64,000 nt of DNA, taken from the NCBI GenBank assembly GCA_902786015.1, contig CADAAU010000015.1:1-64000 (forward strand). Direction: 5' to 3'. The notes beneath the pieces were generated by a model that saw only the letters and a program-made list of their open reading frames with translations, did not search any database and had not been told where the DNA came from. Below are positions 52,859 to 61,308 of the stretch, one piece after another; position 1 is the first letter of the stretch, and each line of letters starts with the position of its first letter. This DNA comes from an uncultured Coriobacteriaceae bacterium (GTDB lineage: Bacteria > Actinomycetota > Coriobacteriia > Coriobacteriales > Atopobiaceae). The position numbers and the translations under genes were made by a program.

Positions 52859-53896
52859 CTACCGGAGTACCTCTTGGAGCATTCCTGCAGACTTCTTCCA
52901 CGAGAATTTTCTTAGCTGCTCCTCCGCAGGGCCAACGGGCTGTTGCAGAATTTCCGTTAGGTCTACATCTGGGCGCGTTGGGTCTATGTAATGCACGGCC
53001 TTTCCCAAAACCTCGGGCAGGCTCGTCGTGTTGGACGAGACCACCTCCGCACCGAGAGCCAGCGCCTCTATGGGTGGCAGCCCATACCCTTCGTAGATCG
53101 AGGGATACACAAACGCACGACAGTTCTGTATGAGCGCACAGGCATCCTCGTCCGAGATGAACCCCAACAACATCACGTTTTGCGGCTTTTTGACTTCATC
53201 GGCCTCGTAGCGCATTCCCGCCACCGCAAAGAGCATGTTTGGATTGTTCTTTGCCGCCTCATAAATCCAGCGGCCGTTCTTGTTGCGCGAAAGCGTTGCC
53301 ATGGAAAACAGATACTCGCGTGGTTTGAGCCGGGGATACCGGTCTTGCCAGTCAGACGCCGGAGTATAGCGCAGCACATGTTGCCATGCTGCAGGCACCA
53401 CGTGCACCTTTCCCCTAGAGCGTGGGTAATAGCGCTCTAACTCCTGCTTGCTGTACTCACTGTCGGTAAGAATCGCGCGTTCCCTGCGGGCCAAGATGGC
53501 GTATTGCGCACAATGCCACAGGCGCGACACGCGGTTTCTTGTCGTCGTATAGAACTCGGGGCATGCCTTGTACATGATGTCGTGAATCGTCGTCACACCT
53601 GGCCGCGCAAGCAGGGGTGCCACGTTGCAAAGGTTCAGCGGTACGTAGCCGGGGTGAAAAAGCAGGTAGCGGGCGAGGTCCACCTGCTCCCAGGGAATCC
53701 CGCTCAACCTGCCATAGCGCTCGACCCTGATGCTTGTATAGCTTGGAATGTCGTGGGCATCCTGCGGCACCACCAACACGACGTCGTCGTTTGCATCGAG
53801 CAGCTTGTCGAGCTCGCACAGGAGCTCACGGGCATAACGAACGATGCCCTGCATGCGGTCCGCCGCAAACTTGCCGTTGATGACTACCTTGAGCAT
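52859..53896 (-). CDS. Glycosyltransferase family 4 (mannosyl/rhamnosyltransferase-like)
   Basis: A 345-residue GT4 enzyme: VVINGKFAADRMQGIVRYAR, VTTIHDIMYKACPEFY, FSMATLSRNKNGRWIYEAA and the E-x7-E motif EGYGLPPIE. Similar in layout to WbpY/WbpZ-class D-rhamnosyltransferases. ATG 53896 follows GGGAGGCGCGC; an upstream frame to 53944 overlaps the previous gene. It ends 24 bp before the 62-bp palindrome. Confidence 0.87.
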   Translation of the reverse strand: MLKVVINGKFAADRMQGIVRYARELLCELDKLLDANDDVVLVVPQDAHDIPSYTSIRVERYGRLSGIPWEQVDLARYLLFHPGYVPLNLCNVAPLLARPGVTTIHDIMYKACPEFYTTTRNRVSRLWHCAQYAILARRERAILTDSEYSKQELERYYPRSRGKVHVVPAAWQHVLRYTPASDWQDRYPRLKPREYLFSMATLSRNKNGRWIYEAAKNNPNMLFAVAGMRYEADEVKKPQNVMLLGFISDEDACALIQNCRAFVYPSIYEGYGLPPIEALALGAEVVSSNTTSLPEVLGKAVHYIDPTRPDVDLTEILQQPVGPAEEQLRKFSWKKSAGMLQEVLR

Positions 53897-53927
53897 GCGC
53901 GCCTCCCAGCTAACAGGCCATAGTACT

Positions 53928-55091
53928 TCAAGCGATGGGGACACTCCCCTTTACTTGAGCACCCTTTGCTTGGCTTAGGCCGTATTCTTCCAGCTTACGC
54001 GAGACAAAGGTGCCAAATCGCTCCCTAAAGACCTCGCGCGAGAAGCCACGGGCGTATTCGGCAATTTGCTCGCGCGTATATGCGACATCCTTGCGTTCGA
54101 ACTCCTCCATGCACGCCACCAACGACTCGACTGTCTGCTGCTCAAAGAACATGCCCGTTCTGCCATTCCTCACGCTCTCGAGCGCGCCGCCTTTTCCAAA
54201 CGCCAATATGGGCACGCCCGCACTCATAGCCTCCACAGGTGTCAGACCAAAGTCCTCGATGCCTGGAAAAAGAAACGCGCGCGCATGAAGGTAGAGGTCG
54301 ACAAGCTCTTTGTCCGAGACGGCGCCACGGAACTCGACGGAAGGTCCAACAAGCTGTCGGAGGTTCTTTTCTTCCTCGCCGCCCGATCCAACAACCACGA
54401 GCCTGCGGCCCAAGCGATTACAGGCTTCGATGGCCAAATCGACACGCTTATAGCTAATAAAACGAGACACGACCAGATAGTAATCATCAGGCTCGCATAC
54501 AGCACCAGCCTGCACGGGAGACGCCGGGTAAATGGTCGTCGAGTCCCTCCGATAGTATTTCTTTATGCGACGTCCCACATAGTCGGAGTTCGACACGAAC
54601 TCGTCGACCCGCTGCGCGGCCAAGAAGTCCCATTGACGCACCTTGGGGATGATGTGTTTCATTGCAACCTTGCGCACAGGGTCTGTGCTATCCAAGTACT
54701 CGTAGTAGCGATCCCACACATAGCGAATAGGAGAATGGCAATAGCAGATGTGTAGCGCGTCAGGTCGTGTAATGACGCCTTTGCAACAGCTCATGCAAGA
54801 GCTTATAACGAGGTCATAGGACGTAAGGTCGAGCTCTTCCCATGCCTTGGGCATCAACGAGAGGAGCATCTTGTGGTGACGCACCGCACCAGGAATCTTT
54901 TGGAGCGACGTCGGACGAATGTCGCACTCGCGCGTCCACTCCGGCGCTCGCTCACGATCGTACACCAGCGTGTAGATGGGCGCATTTGGCCACAGCTCGT
55001 GCAGGTCGAGCATGACGCGCTCGCCACCCGCATTCCCAATAAACCAATCGTGTACCAACGCAACGTTGAGACCCTTTGAGCCTTCATGCAT
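53928..55091 (-). CDS. Glycosyltransferase family 4 (mannosyl/rhamnosyltransferase-like)
   Basis: A 387-residue GT4 protein of the WbaZ/WbpZ type: VALVHDWFIGNAGGERVMLD, ICYCHSPIRYVWDRYYEYLD, YLVVSRFISYKRVDLAIEAC and E-x7-E EDFGLTPVE. The HSP..YVWD stretch is typical of mannosyl- and rhamnosyltransferases acting on lipid-linked intermediates. It follows the initiating transferase by about 70 bp, so it may add the first sugar of the adaptor or chain. ATG 55091 is chosen; a TTG at 55109 is possible. Confidence 0.87.
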   Translation of the reverse strand: MHEGSKGLNVALVHDWFIGNAGGERVMLDLHELWPNAPIYTLVYDRERAPEWTRECDIRPTSLQKIPGAVRHHKMLLSLMPKAWEELDLTSYDLVISSCMSCCKGVITRPDALHICYCHSPIRYVWDRYYEYLDSTDPVRKVAMKHIIPKVRQWDFLAAQRVDEFVSNSDYVGRRIKKYYRRDSTTIYPASPVQAGAVCEPDDYYLVVSRFISYKRVDLAIEACNRLGRRLVVVGSGGEEEKNLRQLVGPSVEFRGAVSDKELVDLYLHARAFLFPGIEDFGLTPVEAMSAGVPILAFGKGGALESVRNGRTGMFFEQQTVESLVACMEEFERKDVAYTREQIAEYARGFSREVFRERFGTFVSRKLEEYGLSQAKGAQVKGSVPIA

Positions 55092-55159
55092 GTGCGCCAC
55101 CCCACCCAAGAAGTGCGTCTTTAGGAACTGTATGGGACATAATACGCCATGCAGCGCTT

Positions 55160-56605
55160 CTACACTGCACCATCACGCTTGATAACGCCGACAACGGTGC
55201 GCAAAAGGCACAGCACGTCCAGATACATGCTGCAATGCTTAACATAATAGTATTCGAGCTCGAGCCGCTCTCGATAGTCAATGTTGCTACGGCCGTTACA
55301 GGCCCACCAGCCCGTGATGCCGGGCTTCACGCGCTGGTAGAGCTTAAGGCCACCATGGCTCTCGAGCTCTCCACGTACCAACGGGCGCGGACCAACGAGG
55401 CTCATGTCACCCACCAGCACGTTCAAAAGCTGGGGCAGTTCATCTAGGCTGGTCTTTCTGAGCAGTACGCCCACGCGAGTAACGCGCGGGTCGTTTTCGA
55501 GCTTTTGGCTCTTGCCCCACTCCTTGTTGTAGCGTTCGACTTGCAGCAATTGTTCCAACATCTCGTCCGCGTTGGGCACCATGGAACGGAATTTCCAGAT
55601 ATGAATGATCTTGCCGTTTTGGCCCACGCGAGTCTGACGATAGAATATCTTGTCTTTGTCCCCACTAATCAAATAGGCAATCTTGACCAAAAGCGAGATG
55701 GGCACGAGGAAAATGAGGCCGAGCAAGCCAAACACAATGTCGAACGCGCGCTTAAAGACGAGGTAGATGAGCTGGCTCTGCTCAAACGAGAACGCGCCGA
55801 CTGCAAGTGCTTTATAGATGCCAACGTCGTTGAAGTACTGGTCTTCGGGCAAAAAGCCAAGCGTCGATTCCACGACAAGGTTTACGTTTACGGCATTCGC
55901 ATGCAGGCGCTCCAACACGCCTGACTCCACGCGCGAGGGTGGAACCGCCACCAAGACATCCTGAATGTTGTTGCGAAGTATAAACTCACAGTACGATTGA
56001 TCTATACGGGGAATGTTCTCACCGGCAAGGTGGAAAGACGTACGGAGTCCATCATTCGCATCGTCTACCAGATGAATGCCTTTGATGTCGTAGGGCACAA
56101 AGTCGCCGACGGCCACGTTGTGAACAGTCTCTTCAATGGTGCTTGAATCGCCAATTATAAAGAGCGAAATCCGACCGACGGTCTCTACCACGATCACACC
56201 GCTGAGTAGGAGTTTTTTCCACACTATGTTGAACAGCGCCGAAAACACAAAGTACAGGCCATACATGTAAAACGAAGTTCCTCGCGAATACATGGCGCCG
56301 ACTTTGAGCAGGTAGAACACGAAGGTCGCAATGAGCATGTTTGTGATAGTGAGCTGGAAGGACCGCACGATTTCCATGTAGTACGGTCTTCGCAGGATGC
56401 TACTGTATGGCCGCGTAATAAAGGTGAGGGCTATATTGAGCGACAGAACAAAGAGAAGATAGCGTGGCCACTCCGAAGTAAGCCAAAAGAACGGGTGATC
56501 GAACACGAGGACATACGAAACCCAGAAGGCGAGAACGAGGACTATCGTATCGATAATTATAAAATCTATATGCTTTGTCCACGAATACTTGTTGAGTAGT
56601 CGCAT
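55160..56605 (-). CDS. Polytopic initiating phosphoglycosyltransferase (WbaP family)
   Basis: A 481-residue polyprenyl glycosylphosphotransferase. Four N-terminal helices (about 15-135) are followed by a CoA-binding-like domain (about 140-270), a fifth helix (about 290-312, FKRAFDIVFGLLGLIFLVPI) and the catalytic domain with YRQTRVGQNGKIIHIWKFRS, the Asp-Glu dyad LDELPQLLNVLVGDMSLVG and KPGITGWWACNGRSNIDY. It starts the ABC-type chain on undecaprenyl phosphate, likely with a hexose or GlcNAc phosphate; a Gram-positive precedent is WsaP of Geobacillus. It is the first gene of the locus after tsaE, 58 bp downstream. Confidence 0.9.
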   Translation of the reverse strand: MRLLNKYSWTKHIDFIIIDTIVLVLAFWVSYVLVFDHPFFWLTSEWPRYLLFVLSLNIALTFITRPYSSILRRPYYMEIVRSFQLTITNMLIATFVFYLLKVGAMYSRGTSFYMYGLYFVFSALFNIVWKKLLLSGVIVVETVGRISLFIIGDSSTIEETVHNVAVGDFVPYDIKGIHLVDDANDGLRTSFHLAGENIPRIDQSYCEFILRNNIQDVLVAVPPSRVESGVLERLHANAVNVNLVVESTLGFLPEDQYFNDVGIYKALAVGAFSFEQSQLIYLVFKRAFDIVFGLLGLIFLVPISLLVKIAYLISGDKDKIFYRQTRVGQNGKIIHIWKFRSMVPNADEMLEQLLQVERYNKEWGKSQKLENDPRVTRVGVLLRKTSLDELPQLLNVLVGDMSLVGPRPLVRGELESHGGLKLYQRVKPGITGWWACNGRSNIDYRERLELEYYYVKHCSMYLDVLCLLRTVVGVIKRDGAV

Positions 56606-56663
56606 GTCGTCTCACCCCCTCACTCGATACAGGTTTTCTTATGGTATCACAGAGGGGCACCCT

Positions 56664-57176
56664 CTAAAGCGACTGAAGAATGTGTTCCGCACGTTGACCA
56701 TGTGCTGTGAGGGTGATGGACCGCGCGGGTTCCTCGCCGGGAGCGGCCTCATCGTCCAGACGCGTAAGCACAACGTCGAGGCGGTCGTCGCCCAACTGAT
56801 CCAAAAACTGCTCTCCCCACTCGATGACACACGGTCCGTCGTCCCCCAGCACGTCAAAGATGCCCGTATCGTCGAGCTGCGCAGGGTCGTCGAGGCGATA
56901 CAGGTCGTAATGATACAGCGGCATCGAGGCGCCCTCGTATACCATGCCAATGGTGAAGGTGGGACTGCACACGTCGTCCTCGACCCCCAGAGCCTGGGCA
57001 ATGCCCTTGGTGAGCTGGGTCTTTCCCGCGCCGAGGTCGCCCGTGAGCACGAGCACATCGCCTGGTTCGAGCCGTGTGCCGAGCTGACGACCCACCTCGA
57101 TGGTCTGCTCGGTGGAGCGCGTTACGAACGTGGCGCCCGTGCGCGCGTTCGGCGCCACGGGCTTCTCCGTGCTCAT
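56664..57176 (-). CDS. tsaE: tRNA threonylcarbamoyladenosine biosynthesis ATPase TsaE
   Basis: A 170-residue P-loop ATPase with Walker A LTGDLGAGKTQLTKGI, switch region SPTFTIGMVYEG and the Trp-containing CVIEWGEQFLDQL. It cooperates with TsaB and TsaD in forming t6A37 in tRNAs; those partners are not in the window. Its ATG overlaps the stop of the uracil-DNA glycosylase gene (ATGA). Confidence 0.93.
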   Translation of the reverse strand: MSTEKPVAPNARTGATFVTRSTEQTIEVGRQLGTRLEPGDVLVLTGDLGAGKTQLTKGIAQALGVEDDVCSPTFTIGMVYEGASMPLYHYDLYRLDDPAQLDDTGIFDVLGDDGPCVIEWGEQFLDQLGDDRLDVVLTRLDDEAAPGEEPARSITLTAHGQRAEHILQSL

Positions 57177-57799
57177 TGTACGCCCCCTTTGCCGGGACCC
57201 GGCTCATGCTCGGCCAGCCATTGGCCCAGCAGACGGAAGTCATCCTCCAATACGGGCTGCCACTCACGGTGATAGATTGCCGCAGCGGGGTGGAACGTTG
57301 GCAGCACGGCAAAGTGACCCGTCTGGTGGAAGCGCCCACGCAAGCTCGTGATGCCCATCTCGGTGCGTAAGATGAAGTGCGCAGCAAAGTTGCCCAAGCA
57401 AACGATAACGTCCGGCCAGATGGAACGCACTTGTTCGCGCAGGAAGGGTGAGCAGGCCATGATTTCCTCGGGCTTGGGATTGCGATTGTTTGGCGGTCGG
57501 CACTTGACGACGTTGGCGATGTAGACATCCTCGCGGCGCAGGCCAGCAAGCGTAAGCAGTGCGTCGAGGTTGTGGCCCGCCGCCCCCACAAAGGGCTCGC
57601 CCTGCAGGTCCTCGTTGCGTCCGGGACCCTCCCCCACTATCATCACGCGCGCGTTAGGGTTTCCGATGCCAAACACCAGGTTGGTACGTGTCTGCCCCAG
57701 CTCGCAAAGCTGGCAGTTGCCCATAAAGGAGCGAATCTCGTCGAGAGTAACTTCTTGCGGACCCTGCTGCTCGTGTCCGGGGATACGCATGACGGCCAT
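57173..57799 (-). CDS. Uracil-DNA glycosylase, family 4 (iron-sulfur type)
   Basis: A 208-residue DNA repair enzyme. Motif 1 is VGEGPGRNEDLQGEPFVG, motif 2 LPTFHPAAAIYH, and the iron-sulfur Cys residues are seen in CQLCELG, VVKCRPPNNRNPKPEE and MACSPFL. It removes uracil from DNA. ATG 57799 is directly behind GAGGAGGACGAGTCC; a longer frame goes back to 57910 and into alr. Confidence 0.9.
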   Translation of the reverse strand: MAVMRIPGHEQQGPQEVTLDEIRSFMGNCQLCELGQTRTNLVFGIGNPNARVMIVGEGPGRNEDLQGEPFVGAAGHNLDALLTLAGLRREDVYIANVVKCRPPNNRNPKPEEIMACSPFLREQVRSIWPDVIVCLGNFAAHFILRTEMGITSLRGRFHQTGHFAVLPTFHPAAAIYHREWQPVLEDDFRLLGQWLAEHEPGPGKGGVQ

Positions 57800-57866
57800 G
57801 GACTCGTCCTCCTCCGTTAGATACGCACGCGGCTTCCTGCGACCTCTGCCGCGCCCCACCGCCGCG

Positions 57867-59030
57867 CTACACATAGACCTTTTGCAACCTGAGGCCAAAG
57901 TCGCAAACAACCTCGTAGTTGATGGTATCGCGCCTCGTGGCCATATCGTCGGCGCTTATCATCTCGTTTCCGTCGGTACCCAGGACGGTGACTATGTCGC
58001 CATACTCAACCGCACGTGTGGGACGATACGCGCGGATGTTGTTGACGTTCACCTCAAACATGAACTGATCCATGCAGATGCGCCCAACCTGCCGGCAGCG
58101 CTCCCCGTTGACCAGCACGTCCATGTTGCCCGAAAGCGTGCGAGAAAGTCCGTCGGCATAACCGATGGGCACGGTGCAGATTTGGATGTTGGGCGTCGGC
58201 ACCCGGTAGGTTGCCCCGTAGCTCACGCCCGTTCCGACTTCGGGACGCTCCACGCGCGTGATGCGCCCGCGAACGCTCATCACCGGCTTGAGGTGCACCT
58301 CGCGCCGCGTCACCACGGTGGGATGCAGGCCATAGAGGCCCACGCCCACGCGGCACATGTCCCAGTGGACCTCGGGATGCAGAATGGTCGCCGGCGTGTT
58401 TGCGCAATGGACCAGGCCGGTTTCGAACCCGGCGTCCTCCAGCGCACCCACGGCCTGGTTGAAGCGGCGCACCTGCATCTGATAGTCCCAGTCGCCCGGC
58501 ACATCTGCGGTCGCGAAGTGCGTAAACGTTCCCGCGCATTCGATACCGCGATGGAAGTCGATGGCATGGCGCAGCTCCACCACGTCGCGCCAGTTCACGC
58601 CGATGCGCGTCATGCCCGTATCTATTGCAAGGTGATAGCCCGCGACCTTGTTTGCTGCGGCCGCGCATTCGCCAAGCTCAAGGGCGAAGTCGGACTCATA
58701 GAGCGCCGGCATCAGGTCATACTGCACGATGCGCGGTATCGTCTCGCGTGGCGGTTCCGACAAGATAAGAATGGGCTCGCCTATGCCCGCCTCGCGCAAC
58801 TCGATGCCTTCGGTGACCGTCGCCACCGCAAACTGGTCGGCGCCCGCACGACGCATGGTCTTTGCGCACTCCACCGCGCCATGTCCGTAAGCGTCGGCCT
58901 TCACCACGCACATCATGCGTGCATCGCGGGCGATGGAACGGCGCAGCGCCGCCGTGTTTTGTCGCAACGCGTCAAGATCAATCTCTACCCAAGCCCAACG
59001 GTCCTCGGGAGGCATTGCCCCACGTACCAT
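57867..59030 (-). CDS. alr: Alanine racemase
   Basis: A 387-residue fold-III PLP enzyme. The PLP Lys is in MCVVKADAYGHGAVE (about residue 38), the catalytic Tyr in GVSYGATYRVPTP (about 265); IDTGMTRIGVNW and CMDQFMFEV are typical. It supplies D-alanine for peptidoglycan. ATG 59030 follows AAGGGAGAATTCC. It lies 11 bp downstream of nnr. Confidence 0.95.
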   Translation of the reverse strand: MVRGAMPPEDRWAWVEIDLDALRQNTAALRRSIARDARMMCVVKADAYGHGAVECAKTMRRAGADQFAVATVTEGIELREAGIGEPILILSEPPRETIPRIVQYDLMPALYESDFALELGECAAAANKVAGYHLAIDTGMTRIGVNWRDVVELRHAIDFHRGIECAGTFTHFATADVPGDWDYQMQVRRFNQAVGALEDAGFETGLVHCANTPATILHPEVHWDMCRVGVGLYGLHPTVVTRREVHLKPVMSVRGRITRVERPEVGTGVSYGATYRVPTPNIQICTVPIGYADGLSRTLSGNMDVLVNGERCRQVGRICMDQFMFEVNVNNIRAYRPTRAVEYGDIVTVLGTDGNEMISADDMATRRDTINYEVVCDFGLRLQKVYV

Positions 59031-59041
59031 GGAATTCTCCC

Positions 59042-60661
59042 TTACGCTTCTTGGTCGTCCACAAAGGACGCCTGTTCCTCCAACGTGTCGATGGCCAGCC
59101 CGGCCGCATTGGCCACGTCGAGCGCCATGACGCCGCGCGTTCCCACGATCTCGGCCGCAATCGAGGCCGCATATCCGTGGATCTCGCATGCAAGAGCGCA
59201 CATCAAGGGCAGGCTCTCTCCGTCAAACCTTCCGGCACCACGCGCCAGCGACGCGGCCATGATGCCCGCAAGCACGTCTCCCGAGCCTGCTGTGGCCAGC
59301 GATGCTGGACCCGGCTTGGGGAGCAGCGCGATGTCGACGCCCACGCAGGCGGTCGCCGTCCCCTTGGCCACCACGCACACCTCGTTGCCGCCCTCGGCCC
59401 ACACGATGCGGCGTGCGGCCTCAAGCGCGTCGGCAAGCGACGAAGGGGGATTCTCGGCACGACCGACGAGCCGTCCGAGCTCACGGCGATGCGGCGTGAG
59501 CACCAGCGGAGAAGAACGACGAATGAGTTCGGGAAAGCGGTCTAGGCGTCCCGTGGTGAGCTGGGCAAGGCAGTTGAGCGCGTCGGCGTCGAGCACCAGC
59601 GGCACGTCGCAGTGCAGCAGTCCCGCAACCACCGTCATCGTCGAGGTGTTTACCATCATGCCCGGGCCGGCAATCACGGCGCCGCTACGTGCGGCAAGGC
59701 GCGAGAGCTCCTCGCGTGCGTCGGCGGCAAAGGTGCCGTGCTGGGGGTCGTAGGGCAGCCCCAGGACGGGAATCTCGACAAGATGCGCCTGTGCGATGGG
59801 CACCACGGGCTCCGGCACGGCCAGCGTGACGTAGCCGGCGCCGGCACGGGCGGCTGCCTGGGCTGCGAGGATTGCCGCTCCGGGATAGCGCGTGGAGCCA
59901 CCAACCACCAGAACCGTGCCGCGAGAATACTTGTCGACGGCGGTGAGCGGCGGCACGGTGACCTCGATGTAGTCCTCGACCTCCACGCGCCAGGCTACGG
60001 GATCAGCCTCGAGGACCAGCCCCTCGGTCTGCTCGGCAAGGGGCGCCACCACGATGGCACCACACACGTCGCGGCCCTCATCCGAAAGAAGGCCGGGCTT
60101 GAGGCTGAGCATGGTAACGGTTATGTCGGCCATGACACACGCGCCGGGGGCATGGCCCGATTGCGCCGAGAGTCCGCTCGGCACGTCCACCGACACCACG
60201 CGCACGCCCGAGGCGTTGATGCAATCGATCCAAATGTCGAAGGGAGCGCGCGGCTCGCCGTGGAAGCCCGTGCCGAGCAGCGCGTCCAAAATGACGTCGG
60301 CGCCCTCCAGAAGCTCCTCGAGTCGCTCGCGCGGGGGCGAGACCTCGAATTCCACACCCGCTCGCTGGGCCCCCACGGCCACGACGTGCGCGAGGTTGGA
60401 CTCCACGCGCTCCGGCTCGAGCGGCGTGACCACCTTTACCGCAAGGCCCTGCGCCTTGAGACGCTCGGCCGCCACCCAGCCGTCCCCGCCGTTGTTGCCA
60501 AAGCCCGCCAGGACGACGACCGATGACACGTTGTCCATGCGTGCGACCTCCTGGGCCGCCGCCGCTCCCGCGCGACGCATGAGCTCCGAGAGGCTCACGC
60601 CCACTCCCGTGAGCGCCTCTTCCACCTGCCGGACGTCCTCCACGTTTAGAACGGGCTGCAT
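59042..60661 (-). CDS. nnr: Bifunctional NAD(P)H-hydrate epimerase/dehydratase
   Basis: A 539-residue metabolite-repair enzyme. The N-terminal epimerase (about 1-215) has VVVLAGFGNNGGDGWVAAE and VVSVDVPSGLSAQSG; the C-terminal ADP-dependent dehydratase (about 235-525) has VVGGSTRYPGAAILA, AGPGMM and TAGSGDVLAGIMAASLARG. It repairs hydrated NADH and NADPH. Confidence 0.93.
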   Translation of the reverse strand: MQPVLNVEDVRQVEEALTGVGVSLSELMRRAGAAAAQEVARMDNVSSVVVLAGFGNNGGDGWVAAERLKAQGLAVKVVTPLEPERVESNLAHVVAVGAQRAGVEFEVSPPRERLEELLEGADVILDALLGTGFHGEPRAPFDIWIDCINASGVRVVSVDVPSGLSAQSGHAPGACVMADITVTMLSLKPGLLSDEGRDVCGAIVVAPLAEQTEGLVLEADPVAWRVEVEDYIEVTVPPLTAVDKYSRGTVLVVGGSTRYPGAAILAAQAAARAGAGYVTLAVPEPVVPIAQAHLVEIPVLGLPYDPQHGTFAADAREELSRLAARSGAVIAGPGMMVNTSTMTVVAGLLHCDVPLVLDADALNCLAQLTTGRLDRFPELIRRSSPLVLTPHRRELGRLVGRAENPPSSLADALEAARRIVWAEGGNEVCVVAKGTATACVGVDIALLPKPGPASLATAGSGDVLAGIMAASLARGAGRFDGESLPLMCALACEIHGYAASIAAEIVGTRGVMALDVANAAGLAIDTLEEQASFVDDQEA

Positions 60662-60693
60662 GCCTCATCACTCCCCATGTTATGTCTCGAGAA

Positions 60694-60718
60694 GGCCAAG
60701 GCCGCTGTGGCCCTGGCC
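60694..60718 (-). terminator. GC-rich hairpin between acpS and nnr
   Basis: A 10-bp stem (GGCCAGGGCC with GGCCTTGGCC, one wobble) with a 5-base loop, followed by TTCT on the minus strand. It could attenuate read-through from acpS into nnr. It lacks a clean T-run. Confidence 0.4.
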
Positions 60719-60733
60719 TCACCTCGGCTCTTG

Positions 60734-61225
60734 CTATTCTTGCACCTCGACGCGCTCGAGCTCGTCGAGGACCGAGCGCGCCTCCCTAAACGACTTTCTG
60801 AGCTCGGCCTGCGGATCGGGCCGCTGCTCTTGTTGGGGCCGCACCTCGTCGGTAACGGCCACTGCGTTTGCCACCGCCACGTCGTGCGTGTACGAAAGGG
60901 ACAACGCGACCTCGCGCACGCCCTGCTCCGCCGCGACCTCGGCCGCACGGCCCGTAAGCATTGCCTGAGGCTGCCCGGCCTCGTTACGCACCACGTACAC
61001 GTCGGCAAAGCCAATTCCGCACGAGAAGCCCGTGCCAAGCGCCTTGAGCACCGCCTCGCGTGCGGCAAAGCGGGCCGCATAGTGCTGCGCCGGACGTGCC
61101 ATCCGGTCGCAATAGGCACACTCCTCCGTCGTGAACACCCGCTTGGCAAAGTTCGGGCGACGCGCAAGAACCTTCTCCATGCGCGCAATCTCGACCATGT
61201 CGACACCTATTCCTGCCAGCGCCAT
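60734..61225 (-). CDS. acpS: Holo-[acyl-carrier-protein] synthase with C-terminal extension
   Basis: A 163-residue phosphopantetheinyl transferase: GIGVDMVEIARMEKVL with the metal-binding Asp, YAARFAAREAVLKALGTGF with the catalytic Glu, and LSLSYTHDVAVANAV. It activates acyl carrier protein for lipid synthesis. AcpS enzymes are usually about 120 residues; here about 38 charged residues follow the domain (from DEVRPQQEQRPDPQAE). ATG 61225 follows AGGAGAAAAGAGC. Confidence 0.92.
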   Translation of the reverse strand: MALAGIGVDMVEIARMEKVLARRPNFAKRVFTTEECAYCDRMARPAQHYAARFAAREAVLKALGTGFSCGIGFADVYVVRNEAGQPQAMLTGRAAEVAAEQGVREVALSLSYTHDVAVANAVAVTDEVRPQQEQRPDPQAELRKSFREARSVLDELERVEVQE

Positions 61226-61308
61226 GCTCTTTTCTCCTGCCTCCATGCGAGCGAGCCTCGGTGGCAGGCCTCACGAAAAACGGCCCGCCAAGAAACTCGC
61301 CGTGCAGC

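Noticed and set aside
57570..59753. 727-residue plus-strand frame
   Set aside because: It is antisense to udg, alr and nnr, which have clear family motifs; the frame is low-complexity in character and lacks a ribosome binding site.
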